NCBI GenBank assembly: GCA_002347565.1
Contig: DDXR01000083.1
Span: 1 to 37,879, forward strand
From: a bacterium UBP2_UBA2255
Lineage (GTDB): Bacteria; Edwardsbacteria; AC1; EtOH8
Direction: 5' to 3'
DNA length: 37,879 nucleotides
The translations under genes were made by a program, and so were the position numbers. The notes under the pieces were generated by a model. It was not told the DNA's origin and made no database searches. It saw only the letters and a list, made by a program, of their open reading frames with translations. Shown here in pieces: positions 25,081 through 34,786 of the stretch (positions are counted from its first letter, which is position 1; the number at the start of each line of letters is the position of its first letter).

Positions 25081-25320
25081 TTATTTTTTGTCCGCCGCGC
25101 CGGCGGCCAGTTTGCGCTTGCCGGCCGAGTCCTCGGCCAGCACCGTTTTGATCCGGGCGACCGCCCGCCGTGTCAGCCGCAGCTGGATCGGGCTGGGGGC
25201 CTGCTGGGCGCTGTGGCGCAGCCGCAGGTTGAACAGCGACTCCTGCTCCTGCTTCAGCTTCTGCTCGGCCTCGGCCCGGGTCAGCTCGCGCAGCTCCTTG
25301 GTGGTGATTTTCTTGGCCAT
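25081..25320 (-). CDS. rpmC: 50S ribosomal protein uL29
   Basis: A two-helix protein at the tunnel exit, docking site for SRP and trigger factor. The 79-aa protein has TTKELRELTRAEAEQKLKQE and FNLRLRHSAQQ, with a basic C-terminal tail somewhat longer than in E. coli (63 aa). The ATG at 25320 lies six bases after AAGGA; a TTG two codons earlier would crowd that site. Confidence 0.94.
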   Translation of the reverse strand: MAKKITTKELRELTRAEAEQKLKQEQESLFNLRLRHSAQQAPSPIQLRLTRRAVARIKTVLAEDSAGKRKLAAGAADKK

Positions 25321-25332
25321 TGGCAATCCTTC

Positions 25333-25758
25333 CTAGGCGACCCGGACCGGCCGCTCGCGTTGAATGATCTGGGTATGGATGGGCAGCTTGTGCGATGCCA
25401 GCTCCATGGCGTCGCGCGACTCCTTCTCGGCGATGCCGCCGATCTCGAACAGCACCCGCCCCGGCTTGACCACCGCCACCCAGTGCTCCGGGGCGCCCTT
25501 GCCCTTTCCCATCCTGGTCTCGGCCGGCTTCTTGGTCACCGGCTTGTCCGGGAAGATCCGGATCCAGACCTTGCCGCCCCGCTTGATGAACCTGGTCATG
25601 GCGACGCGGGCGGCCTCGATCTGGCGGTCGGTGATCCAGCACGCCTCCATCGCCTGCAGCCCGTAGTCGCCGAAGGACACGAACTGCCCCCGGGTGGCCA
25701 GGCCGCAGCGCCGTCCCCTGAATTGTTTGCGGTGCTTGACCCGCTTTGGCATCAACAT
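25333..25758 (-). CDS. rplP: 50S ribosomal protein uL16
   Basis: Protein near the peptidyl-transferase centre and A-site tRNA elbow. The 141-aa protein starts MLMPKRVKHRKQFRGR and contains GDYGLQAMEACWITDRQIEA and the PDKPVTKKPAETRMGKGKG loop, including the Arg that is hydroxylated in E. coli. Canonical length and order (rpsC-rplP-rpmC). Confidence 0.97.
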   Translation of the reverse strand: MLMPKRVKHRKQFRGRRCGLATRGQFVSFGDYGLQAMEACWITDRQIEAARVAMTRFIKRGGKVWIRIFPDKPVTKKPAETRMGKGKGAPEHWVAVVKPGRVLFEIGGIAEKESRDAMELASHKLPIHTQIIQRERPVRVA

Positions 25759-25800
25759 GGTGTGTTCTCTCCCCGCCTGTCGTGATCTGTCGTCGTCGCG

Positions 25801-26454
25801 TTAGGCCCGGGCCGCCGGGACCGGCCGGTTGAGCACCTCGCCCCTGAAGATCCAGACCTTGACCCCGATGCAGCCAAAGGTGGTGTGCGAGGTCGAGGTG
25901 GCGTAGTCGATGTCGGCCCGCAGGGTCTGCATCGGCACCCGGCCCTCGCGGTACGATTCCACCCGGGCGATCTCGGCGCCGCCCAGCCGCCCGCCGCACA
26001 TGATCTTGATTCCCAGGGCGCCCATCCGCAGGGTCGACTGCACGGCCTTCTTCATGGCGCGGCGGAACGAGATCCGCTGCTCCAGCTGCCGGGCGATCGA
26101 GTCGGCCACCAGCTGGGCGTCCAGCTCCGGCACCTTGACCTCGGCGATGTTGAGGTGCACCTCCTTCTGCCCGGTCAGCAGCTGGATCTCGGCCTTGAGC
26201 TTCTCGATCTCGCCGCCCTTCTTGCCGATGACGATGCCCGGCCGCGCCGTGTGGATGGTGACCGTCACCCGCTTGGGCGTGCGCTCGATCTCGATCCGGG
26301 AGACGCTGGCGGCCTGGAGCTTCTGGCGGATGTACCGCCGGACGCGCTGGTCCTCCTCCAGCAGGTCGGCGAAATCCTTCTTGGCGAACCACCGGGAATC
26401 CCAGGTCTTGATGATCCCCAGCCGCATGCCGACGGGATGTGTCTTCTGGCCCAA
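25801..26454 (-). CDS. rpsC: 30S ribosomal protein uS3
   Basis: mRNA-entry protein with helicase role. The 217-aa product begins MGQKTHPVGMRLGI, has the KH-domain loop GIVIGKKGGEIEKLK, and the C-terminal domain with ISFRRAMKKAVQ and GALGIKIMCGGRLGGAEIAR. It lies 16 nt after rplV. Confidence 0.97.
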   Translation of the reverse strand: MGQKTHPVGMRLGIIKTWDSRWFAKKDFADLLEEDQRVRRYIRQKLQAASVSRIEIERTPKRVTVTIHTARPGIVIGKKGGEIEKLKAEIQLLTGQKEVHLNIAEVKVPELDAQLVADSIARQLEQRISFRRAMKKAVQSTLRMGALGIKIMCGGRLGGAEIARVESYREGRVPMQTLRADIDYATSTSHTTFGCIGVKVWIFRGEVLNRPVPAARA

Positions 26455-26470
26455 GGGTAACCTCCGTGCT

Positions 26471-26815
26471 CTATTGCTGGTCCGAAACTTTGACGGTCAA
26501 ATGGCTGGTGCGGCGCAGCCGGCGGTCGGCCCGGCCCCGGCTGCGGGGCATCATCCGCTTCATGATCACGCCGTCGTCCACCCTGATCTCGGAGATACGC
26601 AGCCCGTCGGGATCGAGCTTTGCCTTGCCGGCCCGCTCCACGGCCGAGGCCACCGCCGCCTTGATCGCTTTGGTGAGGTACGGGCTGGCCGCCTTGGGGG
26701 TGAAACGCAGGATGGCCAGGGCCCGATTGCAGTCCCGGCCGCGCACCAGGTCTGCCACGATCCGCATTTTCCTGGGGGTGACACGGATGAATCTCTGTCT
26801 GGCGATTGCTTCCAT
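26471..26815 (-). CDS. rplV: 50S ribosomal protein uL22
   Basis: Tunnel-constriction protein, site of macrolide-resistance mutations. The 114-aa product has RFIRVTPRKMRIVADLVRG at about 8-26 and the hairpin-tip and C-terminal segment MMPRSRGRADRRLRRTSHLTV. Preceded by a 118-nt gap containing an inverted repeat. Confidence 0.97.
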   Translation of the reverse strand: MEAIARQRFIRVTPRKMRIVADLVRGRDCNRALAILRFTPKAASPYLTKAIKAAVASAVERAGKAKLDPDGLRISEIRVDDGVIMKRMMPRSRGRADRRLRRTSHLTVKVSDQQ

Positions 26816-26844
26816 GAAAACTCCTCACTCGGATAAACCGGATG

Positions 26845-26897
26845 ATAAGGAAACCATGAAGGACAGAAAAGCCTTCCGTTGTTCCTGGATTCCTTAT
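26845..26897. repeat. Inverted repeat ATAAGGAA/TTCCTTAT between rpsS and rplV
   Basis: Perfect 8-bp arms at 26845-26852 and 26890-26897 around a 37-nt centre with partial internal pairing. From memory, a similar element recurs between genes of uncultured bacteria. It interrupts the S10 operon, where gaps are usually short. Confidence 0.65.
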
Positions 26898-26933
26898 TGA
26901 AAATGGTTCAGCGGCGTCCTGGTCGCTCGCAGT

Positions 26934-27293
26934 TTACGGCTTCTTGGCCGCATCGCCGGCCGCCGGGGCCGGGGCCGCCGCCGGACCGGTGGCGGTCACG
27001 GTCTCGGTCTTCTTTTTCTTGTCCTCTTCCTTGCCCACCGCGCCGTGCTTGCGGAAGGTCCGGGTGGGGGCGAACTCCCCCAGCTTGTGCCCCACCATGT
27101 TTTCGGTGACATATACCGGGATGAAATTCTTGCCGTTGTGGACGGCGACGGTGTAGCCGACGAACTCGGGCGGGATCATCGAACGCCGGGCCCAGGTCTT
27201 GATCACCTTGCGCTCGCGGGACGACGCCAAGGCGGCGACCTTCCGCTGCAGCGCGGGGTCGATAAAGGGGCCCTTCTTCAGGGAGCGGGACAT
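26934..27293 (-). CDS. rpsS: 30S ribosomal protein uS19 with low-complexity tail
   Basis: Small-subunit head protein contacting A-site tRNA. Residues 1-84 are canonical (MSRSLKKGPFIDPALQRKV, WARRSMIPPEFVGYTVAVHN, GHKLGEFAPTRTF). Residues about 85-119 form a Lys-rich then Ala/Pro-rich extension; E. coli S19 has 92 aa. The ATG shares one base with the rplB stop (TAATG), indicating coupling. Confidence 0.96.
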   Translation of the reverse strand: MSRSLKKGPFIDPALQRKVAALASSRERKVIKTWARRSMIPPEFVGYTVAVHNGKNFIPVYVTENMVGHKLGEFAPTRTFRKHGAVGKEEDKKKKTETVTATGPAAAPAPAAGDAAKKP

Positions 27294-28120
27294 TATTTCC
27301 TCCTCTTGAGGATGAATTTGCTAGACAGCTTCCGCCGGTTGCGGGTCTTCTTGCCCTTGGCCAGCACGCCGGTGGGCGAACAGGGATGCCGTCCGCCGGA
27401 CGATTTGCCCTCGCCGCCGCCCATCGGATGGTCGTGCGGGTTCTTGGCCACGCCGCGGCTGTAGGGCCGGTAGTTCATCCAGCGCCGGCGGCCGGCCTTG
27501 CCCAGCGAAACGTTCTCATGCTCCAGGTTGCCGACCTGCCCCACCGTGGCCTGGCACGCCAGCCGCACCATCCGCACCTCGCCCGACGGCAGCCGCAGAT
27601 GGGCGTAATCATCGGCCTTGGCCATCAGCTGCACCGCGGCGCCCGCGCTGCGCGCCAGCTGGCCGCCCTTGCCCCGGATCAGCTCCACGTTATGCACCAT
27701 GGTGCCCAGCGGGATCTCGGCCAGCGGCAGGCAATTGCCGGGCTTGATCTCGGCGCCGACGCCGGACATCAGGACATCGCCCACCTTGACGCCCAGCGGC
27801 GCCAGGATGTAGCGCCATTCGCCGTCCCGGTACTTGAGCAGGGCGATGCGGCAGGAGCGGTTGGGGTCGTACTCGATGGCCGTCACGGTGGCCGGGATGC
27901 TGGGCTTGTCGCGCCGGAAGTCGATGATGCGGTAGGTGCGGCGGTGACCGCCGCCGATGTGCCGCGCCGAGACGTGGCCGTAGTTGTTGCGGCCGCCGCT
28001 CGACCGCAGGGACCTGCGCAGCGACTTGCGCGGCTTGCCGCCGCCGGTCAGCTCCTCGAAGGTGTATCCGGTGCGGTGCCGCAGCCCCGGCGTGACCGGT
28101 TTATAGGACTTGATGCCCAT
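27293..28120 (-). CDS. rplB: 50S ribosomal protein uL2
   Basis: Peptidyl-transferase-centre assembly protein. The 275-aa product shows GRNNYGHVSARHIGGGHRR near the N-terminal region, RDGEWRYILAPLGVKVGD, and the C-terminal catalytic-centre loop, which reads NPHDHPMGGGEG instead of the commoner NPVDHPHGGGEG. The universally conserved His (DHP) is kept. Lies between rplW and rpsS. Confidence 0.97.
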   Translation of the reverse strand: MGIKSYKPVTPGLRHRTGYTFEELTGGGKPRKSLRRSLRSSGGRNNYGHVSARHIGGGHRRTYRIIDFRRDKPSIPATVTAIEYDPNRSCRIALLKYRDGEWRYILAPLGVKVGDVLMSGVGAEIKPGNCLPLAEIPLGTMVHNVELIRGKGGQLARSAGAAVQLMAKADDYAHLRLPSGEVRMVRLACQATVGQVGNLEHENVSLGKAGRRRWMNYRPYSRGVAKNPHDHPMGGGEGKSSGGRHPCSPTGVLAKGKKTRNRRKLSSKFILKRRK

Positions 28121-28172
28121 GGTCCATCGTCTCCTTATAATCCAAATCGATAATTCAGAACCGGCGGCGCCG

Positions 28173-28463
28173 TCAGACGCCCTCGATCAGCTCGATCTTC
28201 TGGTCCTTGGCCACGGTCACGATGGCCTTCTTCCAGTCGGGCCGCGGCCCCTGCGTTCGGCCGTAGCGCTTGACCTTGCCGCGCATGTTGATGGTGGCGA
28301 CATCGACCACCGTCACCTTGAAGGCCGCCTCGACGGCCCGCTTGATGTCGTGCTTGTTCGCCCGCTTGTCGACCTCGAACCCATAGCGGTTGTAGGCCTC
28401 GCGCTGGGCGGTCAGCTTCTCGGTGATCAGGGGCCGCCTGATGACGCTCTTGTAGTCCTTCAT
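28173..28463 (-). CDS. rplW: 50S ribosomal protein uL23
   Basis: Tunnel-exit protein, docking site for trigger factor and SRP. The 96-aa product starts MKDYKSVIRRPLITEKLT and has YGFEVDKRANKHDIKRAVE and a basic GKVKRYGRTQGPRPDWKKA loop. Its ATG overlaps the rplD stop as ATGA. Confidence 0.96.
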   Translation of the reverse strand: MKDYKSVIRRPLITEKLTAQREAYNRYGFEVDKRANKHDIKRAVEAAFKVTVVDVATINMRGKVKRYGRTQGPRPDWKKAIVTVAKDQKIELIEGV

Positions 28464-29095
28464 GATCCGATCGTCTCCTTCAGCGCCTGCACCCCGTCGA
28501 CGGTGACCAGCACCCGTGCGGCCAGCAACAGGTCGTAGGCGTTGACCTCGCGGGCTGCCTTGACGGCCAGGCCAGGGATGTTGCGTGCCGACCGGACCAG
28601 GGCGGGCGCCGGCTGGCGGTCCAGGCACAGCACCCGCTGCCCGGTGAAGGCCAGCGTTTTCATCAGGGCGGCCATCTCGCCGGTCTTGCCGCCGGGGACC
28701 GCGATCGACTCGATCACCGCCAGCTTGCCGTGCTTGAGCGCGTCGGCCAGCGCCGACTTGACCGACTGGCGCCGCATGCTCCGGGGCAGGTCCCAGGAAT
28801 AGCTGCGGGGATGGGGACCGTGGGCGACATAGCCGCCCACCATCAGCGAGGACCGGTTGCTGCCCTGGCGGGCGCGCCCGGTGCCCTTCTGCTGGAACGG
28901 CTTCTTGCCGCCGCCCGAGACCTCGTTGGCGCCCTTGGTGCTGGCGTTGCCCTGGCGCCGGTTGTCAAGGTGCTCCTTGACCGCGAGGTAGAGCAGCTGC
29001 TGATTGACCCTCCCGCCGAACAGCTCCGGGGGCAGGTCGGCCGAGCCCGCCTGGCGGCCGGCCGCATCGTACTTGGTGGCTTGGATAGCAGACAT
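28460..29095 (-). CDS. rplD: 50S ribosomal protein uL4
   Basis: Tunnel protein; in E. coli also the S10-operon repressor. The 211-aa product has the extended-loop signature KPFQQKGTGRARQGSNRSS and GPHPRSYSWDLPRSMRR, followed by the globular domain ending NAYDLLLAARVLVTVDGVQ. Four nt after rplC, overlapping rplW. No L4-type leader was recognised upstream of rpsJ. Confidence 0.96.
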   Translation of the reverse strand: MSAIQATKYDAAGRQAGSADLPPELFGGRVNQQLLYLAVKEHLDNRRQGNASTKGANEVSGGGKKPFQQKGTGRARQGSNRSSLMVGGYVAHGPHPRSYSWDLPRSMRRQSVKSALADALKHGKLAVIESIAVPGGKTGEMAALMKTLAFTGQRVLCLDRQPAPALVRSARNIPGLAVKAAREVNAYDLLLAARVLVTVDGVQALKETIGS

Positions 29096-29099
29096 CGTC

Positions 29100-29720
29100 T
29101 TATGCCTTCCGGATTATCACGATACCGTCGTTGGCGCCTGGGACGGCGCCCCGGATCAGGAGCAGGTTCTTGTCGGGGTCGACCTTGACCACCGTCAGGT
29201 TGCGGACGGTCACGGTCGACGCGCCCATGCGGCCGGCCATGCGGCGCCCCTTGTAGACGCGCCCCGGCGTGGTGCCGGCCCCGTTGGTGCCGGGATGGCG
29301 CAGGCGGTCGGTCTGGCCGTGGCTGCCCGGCCCGCCCCGGAAGTCGTGCCGCTTGACCACGCCGGCCGTTCCCCGGCCCTTCATCGTGCCGGTGGCCTTG
29401 ACGGTGTCGCCGGCGGCGAAGATGTCGGTCTTGATCACCTGGCCGGGCTGGAAGCCGGACGGATCGGCCACCCGGAACTCGCGCACCACCGACTGCGGGG
29501 CGGCCGCGGCCTTGGCGAAATGGCCCTTCATGGCCTTGGTGCACGCGCGTTCCTTCTTGGCGCCGAAACCCAGCTGGACGGCCGCGTAGCCGTCGCTGCC
29601 GGAGCTCTTCACCTGGGTCACCACGCAGGGGCCGGCCTCGAGCACGGTCACCGGAAAGGCCCGGTTGCCGTCCCCAAAGTACGTGGTCATGCCGATTTTT
29701 CTGCAAATCAGTCCGTTCAT
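29100..29720 (-). CDS. rplC: 50S ribosomal protein uL3
   Basis: Assembly-initiator protein whose loop approaches the peptidyl-transferase centre. The 206-aa product begins MNGLICRKIGMTTYF and has the central loop KRHDFRGGPGSHGQTDRLR (with the Gln methylated by PrmB in E. coli) and GRRMAGRMGASTVTVRNL. Canonical S10 position. Confidence 0.97.
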   Translation of the reverse strand: MNGLICRKIGMTTYFGDGNRAFPVTVLEAGPCVVTQVKSSGSDGYAAVQLGFGAKKERACTKAMKGHFAKAAAAPQSVVREFRVADPSGFQPGQVIKTDIFAAGDTVKATGTMKGRGTAGVVKRHDFRGGPGSHGQTDRLRHPGTNGAGTTPGRVYKGRRMAGRMGASTVTVRNLTVVKVDPDKNLLLIRGAVPGANDGIVIIRKA

Positions 29721-29734
29721 GGTCAGTCTACCCT

Positions 29735-29778
29735 ACGCTACGTATTACCGCTCACAGCTGTCAGCTTGGCAGCTCGCA
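29735..29778. repeat. AGCT-rich imperfect inverted repeat between rpsJ and rplC
   Basis: The gap holds CAGCTGTCAGCTTGGCAGCT, with near-complementary halves around CTT. It is not a terminator (no T-tract on the coding strand). Confidence 0.4.
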
Positions 29779-29782
29779 GCCA

Positions 29783-30097
29783 TTATAGTCCGGTCTTGAT
29801 CTCGATGTCCACGCCGGCCGGCAGCTCCAGCTTGGTCAGGGCGTCGATGGTGTGCGGCGACGACTCGAAGATGTCGATCAGCCGCTTGTGGATGCGCCGC
29901 TCGAACTGCTCCCGCGACTTCTTATCCACATGGGTGGAGCGGTTGACCGTGTACACCGTCCTCCGGGTGGGCAACGGGATCGGGCCCGATATCTTGGCGC
30001 CGGTCCGCTTCACGGTGTTGACGATTTCGCTCACCGACTTGTCCAGCACCGAGTGGTCGTAGGCCTTCAGCTGGATCCTGATGTTCTGCACTGCCAT
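29783..30097 (-). CDS. rpsJ: 30S ribosomal protein uS10 (NusE)
   Basis: Small-subunit head protein and, as NusE, a transcription antitermination factor partnering NusB and NusG. The 104-aa product has IRIQLKAYDHSVLDKS, ISGPIPLPTRRTVYTVNRS with the conserved loop, and the C-terminal LPAGVDIEIK. GGAA precedes the ATG. Confidence 0.97.
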   Translation of the reverse strand: MAVQNIRIQLKAYDHSVLDKSVSEIVNTVKRTGAKISGPIPLPTRRTVYTVNRSTHVDKKSREQFERRIHKRLIDIFESSPHTIDALTKLELPAGVDIEIKTGL

Positions 30098-30130
30098 GTT
30101 CTGTTCCTGATTCCGTATTTGTTTTGGTTA

Positions 30131-30190
30131 TTGGCCGTTGGTTGTTGGTCGTGTGCGGTCATCCGCGAACAACGAACAACCGGCAACCAA
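30131..30190. repeat. Imperfect inverted repeat between tuf and rpsJ
   Basis: The 19-nt arms at 30131-30149 and 30172-30190 (GTTGGTTGTT against AACAACCGGCAACC) match at about 14 positions around a 22-nt centre. It fills much of the 104-nt gap between two genes of the str and S10 sets. Confidence 0.55.
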
Positions 30191-30201
30191 CATCAGAATA
30201 G

Positions 30202-31392
<1,191 letters not shown>

Positions 31393-31497
31393 GGTCGTCT
31401 CTCCTGTGTATGGGCTGGATGAGTTTTCTATCGTCCGTTACTATTGCATGGCCATCGTGCAACAACCGTCAGACGATTGTCATGCTGTCGTAAGGGA

Positions 31498-33579
31498 TCA
31501 GTACTTCCCGGTCGTCGAGGCCACGATCTCGTCGGCGATGGAGCGCGGCACGTCCTCGTAGCGCGAGAACTGCATCGTATAGATGGCGCGCCCCTGGGAC
31601 AGCGACCGCAGGCGGGTGGCGTAGCCGAACATCTCCGACAGCGGCACCATGGAGGCGATCACCTGGCTGTCCTTGCGCTTGACCATCCCCAGGATCTTGC
31701 CGCGGCGGGCGGTCAGGTCGCCCATCACCTCGCCCATGTAGACCTCGGGCACCACCACCTCGACGCTCATGATCGGCTCCAGCAGGGTGGCCCCGGCCTT
31801 TTCCAGCGCCTCGCGCATGGCCATCGACCCGGCGATCTTGAAGGCCATGTCCGAGGAGTCGACCTCGTGGTAGGAGCCGTCCTCCAGCGTCACCTTGACG
31901 TCCACCACCGGGTAGCCGGCCAGCACGCCCGATTCCAGGGCGCCCCGGACCCCCTTCTCCACCGATGGGATGTACTCCCGGGGGATGGTGCCTCCCACCA
32001 CGTCGTTGACGAACTCGTAGCCGGCGCCGGCGGGCTGGGGATCGACCGTGATCACCACGTGCCCGTACTGGCCGTGGCCGCCGGTCTGGCGCACGAATTT
32101 TGTGTTGGCCCGGGCCGACTTGCGGATGGTCTCGCGGTAGCTGACCTGGGGCTTGCCGACGTTGGCGCCGACCGCGAACTCGCGCTTCATCCGGTCGACG
32201 ATGATGTCGAGGTGGAGCTCGCCCATGCCCGAAATCAGCGTCTGTCCGGTCTCGTCGTCGAACCGCACCTTGAAGGTCGGGTCCTCGTCCGACAGCTTGG
32301 ACAGGGCGGTCGACAGCTTCTCCTGGTCGGCCTTGCTCTTGGGCTCGACCGCCACGGAGATCACCGGATCGGGGAACTTCATCGACTCCAGCTCGATCGG
32401 GCTGGCCTTGTCGCACAGGGTGTGCCCGGTGCGGGATTCCTTGAGCCCGACCACCGCCACGATGTCGCCGGCCGAGGCCGACTCGATGTCCTCTCGCTTG
32501 TTGGCGTGCATCAGCAGCAGGCGGTTGACCCGCTCCATCCGCTCTAGGTTGCTGTTGTAGACGCCGGAGCCGGACTCGATCGTGCCCGAGTAGACGCGGA
32601 TGAACGAGATCCGCCCCACGTAGGGGTCGGTGGCGATCTTGAACACCAGCGCCGACAGCGGGGCCGCCGGGTCGTCGGGCCGCTCCTCCTTCTTCCCGGT
32701 GAAGGGATTGGTGCCGGTGATCGGCGGCAGGTCGACCGGGGCCGGCAGGTAGTCGACCACCGCGTCCAGCAGGTTTTGCACGCCCTTGTTCTTGAACGAG
32801 GCCCCGCACAGCACCGGGAACATCTTGACCGCCAGCGTCCCCTTGCGGATGGCCCGCCGCAGCAGCTCCTCCGGGACCGGGGCCCCCTCGACGTAGCGGT
32901 GCATGGCCTCGTCGTCGTACTCGGCCACCTGCTCCACCAGGCGCTCCCGTGCGGCCTCGGCCCGCTCCCGCAGGTCCGCGGGGATCTCGCCGGCCTCGGG
33001 CGTGCCGTCCTCGTCGCCGGTGAAGGTCAGCGCCCGCATGGCCACCAGGTCGATCACCCCCACGAAGGCGTCCTCGCAACCGACCGGCAGCTGGACCGGC
33101 ACCGCGTTGGCCGCCAGCCGCTGGCGCATCATCGCCACCGCCTCGTCGAAGTCGGCGCCCACCCGGTCCATCTTGTTGATGAAGGCGATGCGGGGGATGT
33201 GGTAGCGGTCGGCCTGGCGCCATACGGTCTCGCTCTGTGGCTCGACGCCTCCCACCGCGCAGAAGATGGCGACGGCGCCGTCCAGGATTCTCAAAGAACG
33301 CTCCACCTCGACCGTGAAGTCGACGTGGCCCGGGGTGTCGATGATGTTTACCCGGTGGTCGCGCCAGGTGCAGGTGGTGGCGGCGGAGGTGATGGTGATG
33401 CCGCGCTCCTTCTCCTGCTCCATCCAATCCATGGTGGCGGCGCCGTCGTGCACCTCGCCGATGCGGTGGACCCGGCCGGTGTAGAACAGGATCCGCTCGG
33501 TGGTGGTGGTCTTGCCGGCATCGATGTGGGCCATGATGCCTATGTTCCTGGTCTTCTCCAGGGAATGGGGCTGCGACAT
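31498..33579 (-). CDS. fusA: Elongation factor G
   Basis: Translocation GTPase, also acting with RRF in recycling. The 693-aa protein has P-loop AHIDAGKTTTTERIL at 17-31, switch I ERGITITSAATT, DTPGHVDF, NKMDRVGADF, and domains II-V including TGGHGQYGHVVI and the C-terminal EPIMSVEVVVPEVYMGEV segment. It matches canonical EF-G1 rather than mitochondrial-like or EF-G2 forms. It sits between rpsG and tuf. Confidence 0.97.
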   Translation of the reverse strand: MSQPHSLEKTRNIGIMAHIDAGKTTTTERILFYTGRVHRIGEVHDGAATMDWMEQEKERGITITSAATTCTWRDHRVNIIDTPGHVDFTVEVERSLRILDGAVAIFCAVGGVEPQSETVWRQADRYHIPRIAFINKMDRVGADFDEAVAMMRQRLAANAVPVQLPVGCEDAFVGVIDLVAMRALTFTGDEDGTPEAGEIPADLRERAEAARERLVEQVAEYDDEAMHRYVEGAPVPEELLRRAIRKGTLAVKMFPVLCGASFKNKGVQNLLDAVVDYLPAPVDLPPITGTNPFTGKKEERPDDPAAPLSALVFKIATDPYVGRISFIRVYSGTIESGSGVYNSNLERMERVNRLLLMHANKREDIESASAGDIVAVVGLKESRTGHTLCDKASPIELESMKFPDPVISVAVEPKSKADQEKLSTALSKLSDEDPTFKVRFDDETGQTLISGMGELHLDIIVDRMKREFAVGANVGKPQVSYRETIRKSARANTKFVRQTGGHGQYGHVVITVDPQPAGAGYEFVNDVVGGTIPREYIPSVEKGVRGALESGVLAGYPVVDVKVTLEDGSYHEVDSSDMAFKIAGSMAMREALEKAGATLLEPIMSVEVVVPEVYMGEVMGDLTARRGKILGMVKRKDSQVIASMVPLSEMFGYATRLRSLSQGRAIYTMQFSRYEDVPRSIADEIVASTTGKY

Positions 33580-33698
33580 GTGTGCTCTTTCCGGCCGGAC
33601 CGCCTCAATTCGCTCTCCGCGGCGACCGGGCTCGACCAGGCCGGTTCACGGACGACGGGGCATCCAGGGGTTGCTGGTGCGCGTGGTTGACCGGGCGC

Positions 33699-34169
33699 CT
33701 AGAACCGGTAATGGGCGAAGGCCTTGTTGGCCTCGGCCATCTTGTGGGTATCTTCCTTCTTCTTGACCGCGCCGCCCTCGTTCTTGATGGCCGCCATGAT
33801 CTCGCCCGCTAGGCGGTCGCGCATGGTCTTCTCGGCCCGGGTGCGGGCGTAGGTGATCATCCAGCGGATGGCCAGCGCGGTCCGACGCTCGGGCTTGACC
33901 TCCATCGGCACCTGGTAGGTGGCGCCGCCGACGCGGCGCGGCCGCACCTCCAGCACCGGCTTGATGTTGTTGAGCGCCTGCTTGAAGCCGTCGATGCCCG
34001 GTTGCTTGGTCTTGGCCTCGACGCTGGACAGCGCCCCGTAGAAGATCTTCTCGGCCAGCCCCTTCTTGCCCCGCTTCATCAGATTGTTGATGAACAGCGT
34101 CACCAGGGTGTCGTGGTACTTGGGGTCCGGCAGGACCAGCTTATGGATCACCCGTTTCTTTCGCGGCAT
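33699..34169 (-). CDS. rpsG: 30S ribosomal protein uS7
   Basis: 16S 3'-domain assembly initiator; in E. coli it represses str-operon translation. The 156-aa product has MPRKKRVIHKLVLPDPKYHD, VRPRRVGGATYQVPMEV and ALAIRWMITYARTR, and the C-terminal HKMAEANKAFAHYRF. The 119-nt gap to fusA shows no recognised element. Confidence 0.97.
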   Translation of the reverse strand: MPRKKRVIHKLVLPDPKYHDTLVTLFINNLMKRGKKGLAEKIFYGALSSVEAKTKQPGIDGFKQALNNIKPVLEVRPRRVGGATYQVPMEVKPERRTALAIRWMITYARTRAEKTMRDRLAGEIMAAIKNEGGAVKKKEDTHKMAEANKAFAHYRF

Positions 34170-34218
34170 ATCTCGATTACCAATTTGCGGTGAGCAATGG
34201 ACGATGATCGGTCGGGGG

Positions 34219-34599
34219 CTAGGACGTCTTCTTGGCCCGCTTGGTGCCGTACAGCGACCGGCTGTTCTTGCGGCCGTCGACGCCAGCCGCGTCCAGCGTG
34301 CCGCGCACGATGTGGTAGCGCACGCCCGGGAGGTCCTTGACGCGGCCGCCGCGCACCATCACGATCGAGTGCTCCTGCAGGTTGTGGCCCTCGCCCGGGA
34401 TGTAGGTCACCACTTCGTAGCCGTGCGACAGCCGAACCTTGGCCACCTTGCGCAGGGCCGAGTTCGGCTTTTTGGGCGTGGTGGTGTACACCCGGGTGCA
34501 CACGCCGCGGCGCTGGGGGCAGTTGGTCAGGGCCGGCGCCTTGGTCTTCTTCTTGGCGCTGGTGCGGCCGTGCTTGATCAGCTGGTTGACGGTGGGCAT
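34219..34599 (-). CDS. rpsL: 30S ribosomal protein uS12
   Basis: Decoding-centre protein. From the ATG at 34599 (AGGAG five bases upstream) it is 126 aa: MPTVNQLIKHGRTSAKKKTK, then TPKKPNSALRKVAKVRL with the wild-type Lys at the streptomycin-resistance position, and GGRVKDLPGVRYH with the Asp that is methylthiolated in E. coli. First gene of the str set and of the transcript from the strong promoter at 34.76 kb. Confidence 0.97.
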   Translation of the reverse strand: MPTVNQLIKHGRTSAKKKTKAPALTNCPQRRGVCTRVYTTTPKKPNSALRKVAKVRLSHGYEVVTYIPGEGHNLQEHSIVMVRGGRVKDLPGVRYHIVRGTLDAAGVDGRKNSRSLYGTKRAKKTS

Positions 34600-34718
34600 G
34601 GGGACTCCTTGCGGTTGCATGCGGGCCCGCGCCGCCCGGCGCAGGGGTTGGGGGACAATAAAAGAAACAGGCCGGTCCGACCCGCTCGGCCCGGTTCTCT
34701 CCGGATTCCCGTATCTTT

Positions 34719-34738
34719 CCTAAATTGAGAAATTTAGG
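34719..34738 (-). promoter_or_regulatory. Hairpin near the 5' end of the str-operon leader
   Basis: CCTAAATT/AATTTAGG (8 bp) around a 4-nt loop lies about 13-32 nt after the predicted transcription start; 5' stems of this kind can stabilise mRNA. The rest of the ~152-nt leader is GC-rich with a T-rich run near 34655-34668. Confidence 0.4.
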
Positions 34739-34757
34739 GAAAATTTGGAGAACGCAT

Positions 34758-34786
34758 ATTATAATATAAAAACCCAAGAATGTCAA
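34758..34786 (-). promoter_or_regulatory. Perfect-consensus sigma70 promoter of the str operon
   Basis: TTGACA (34786-34781), 17-bp spacer, TATAAT (34763-34758) within an AT-rich stretch of about 80 bp. This is the strongest promoter in the window and is well placed to drive rpsL through rplQ. Confidence 0.93.
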
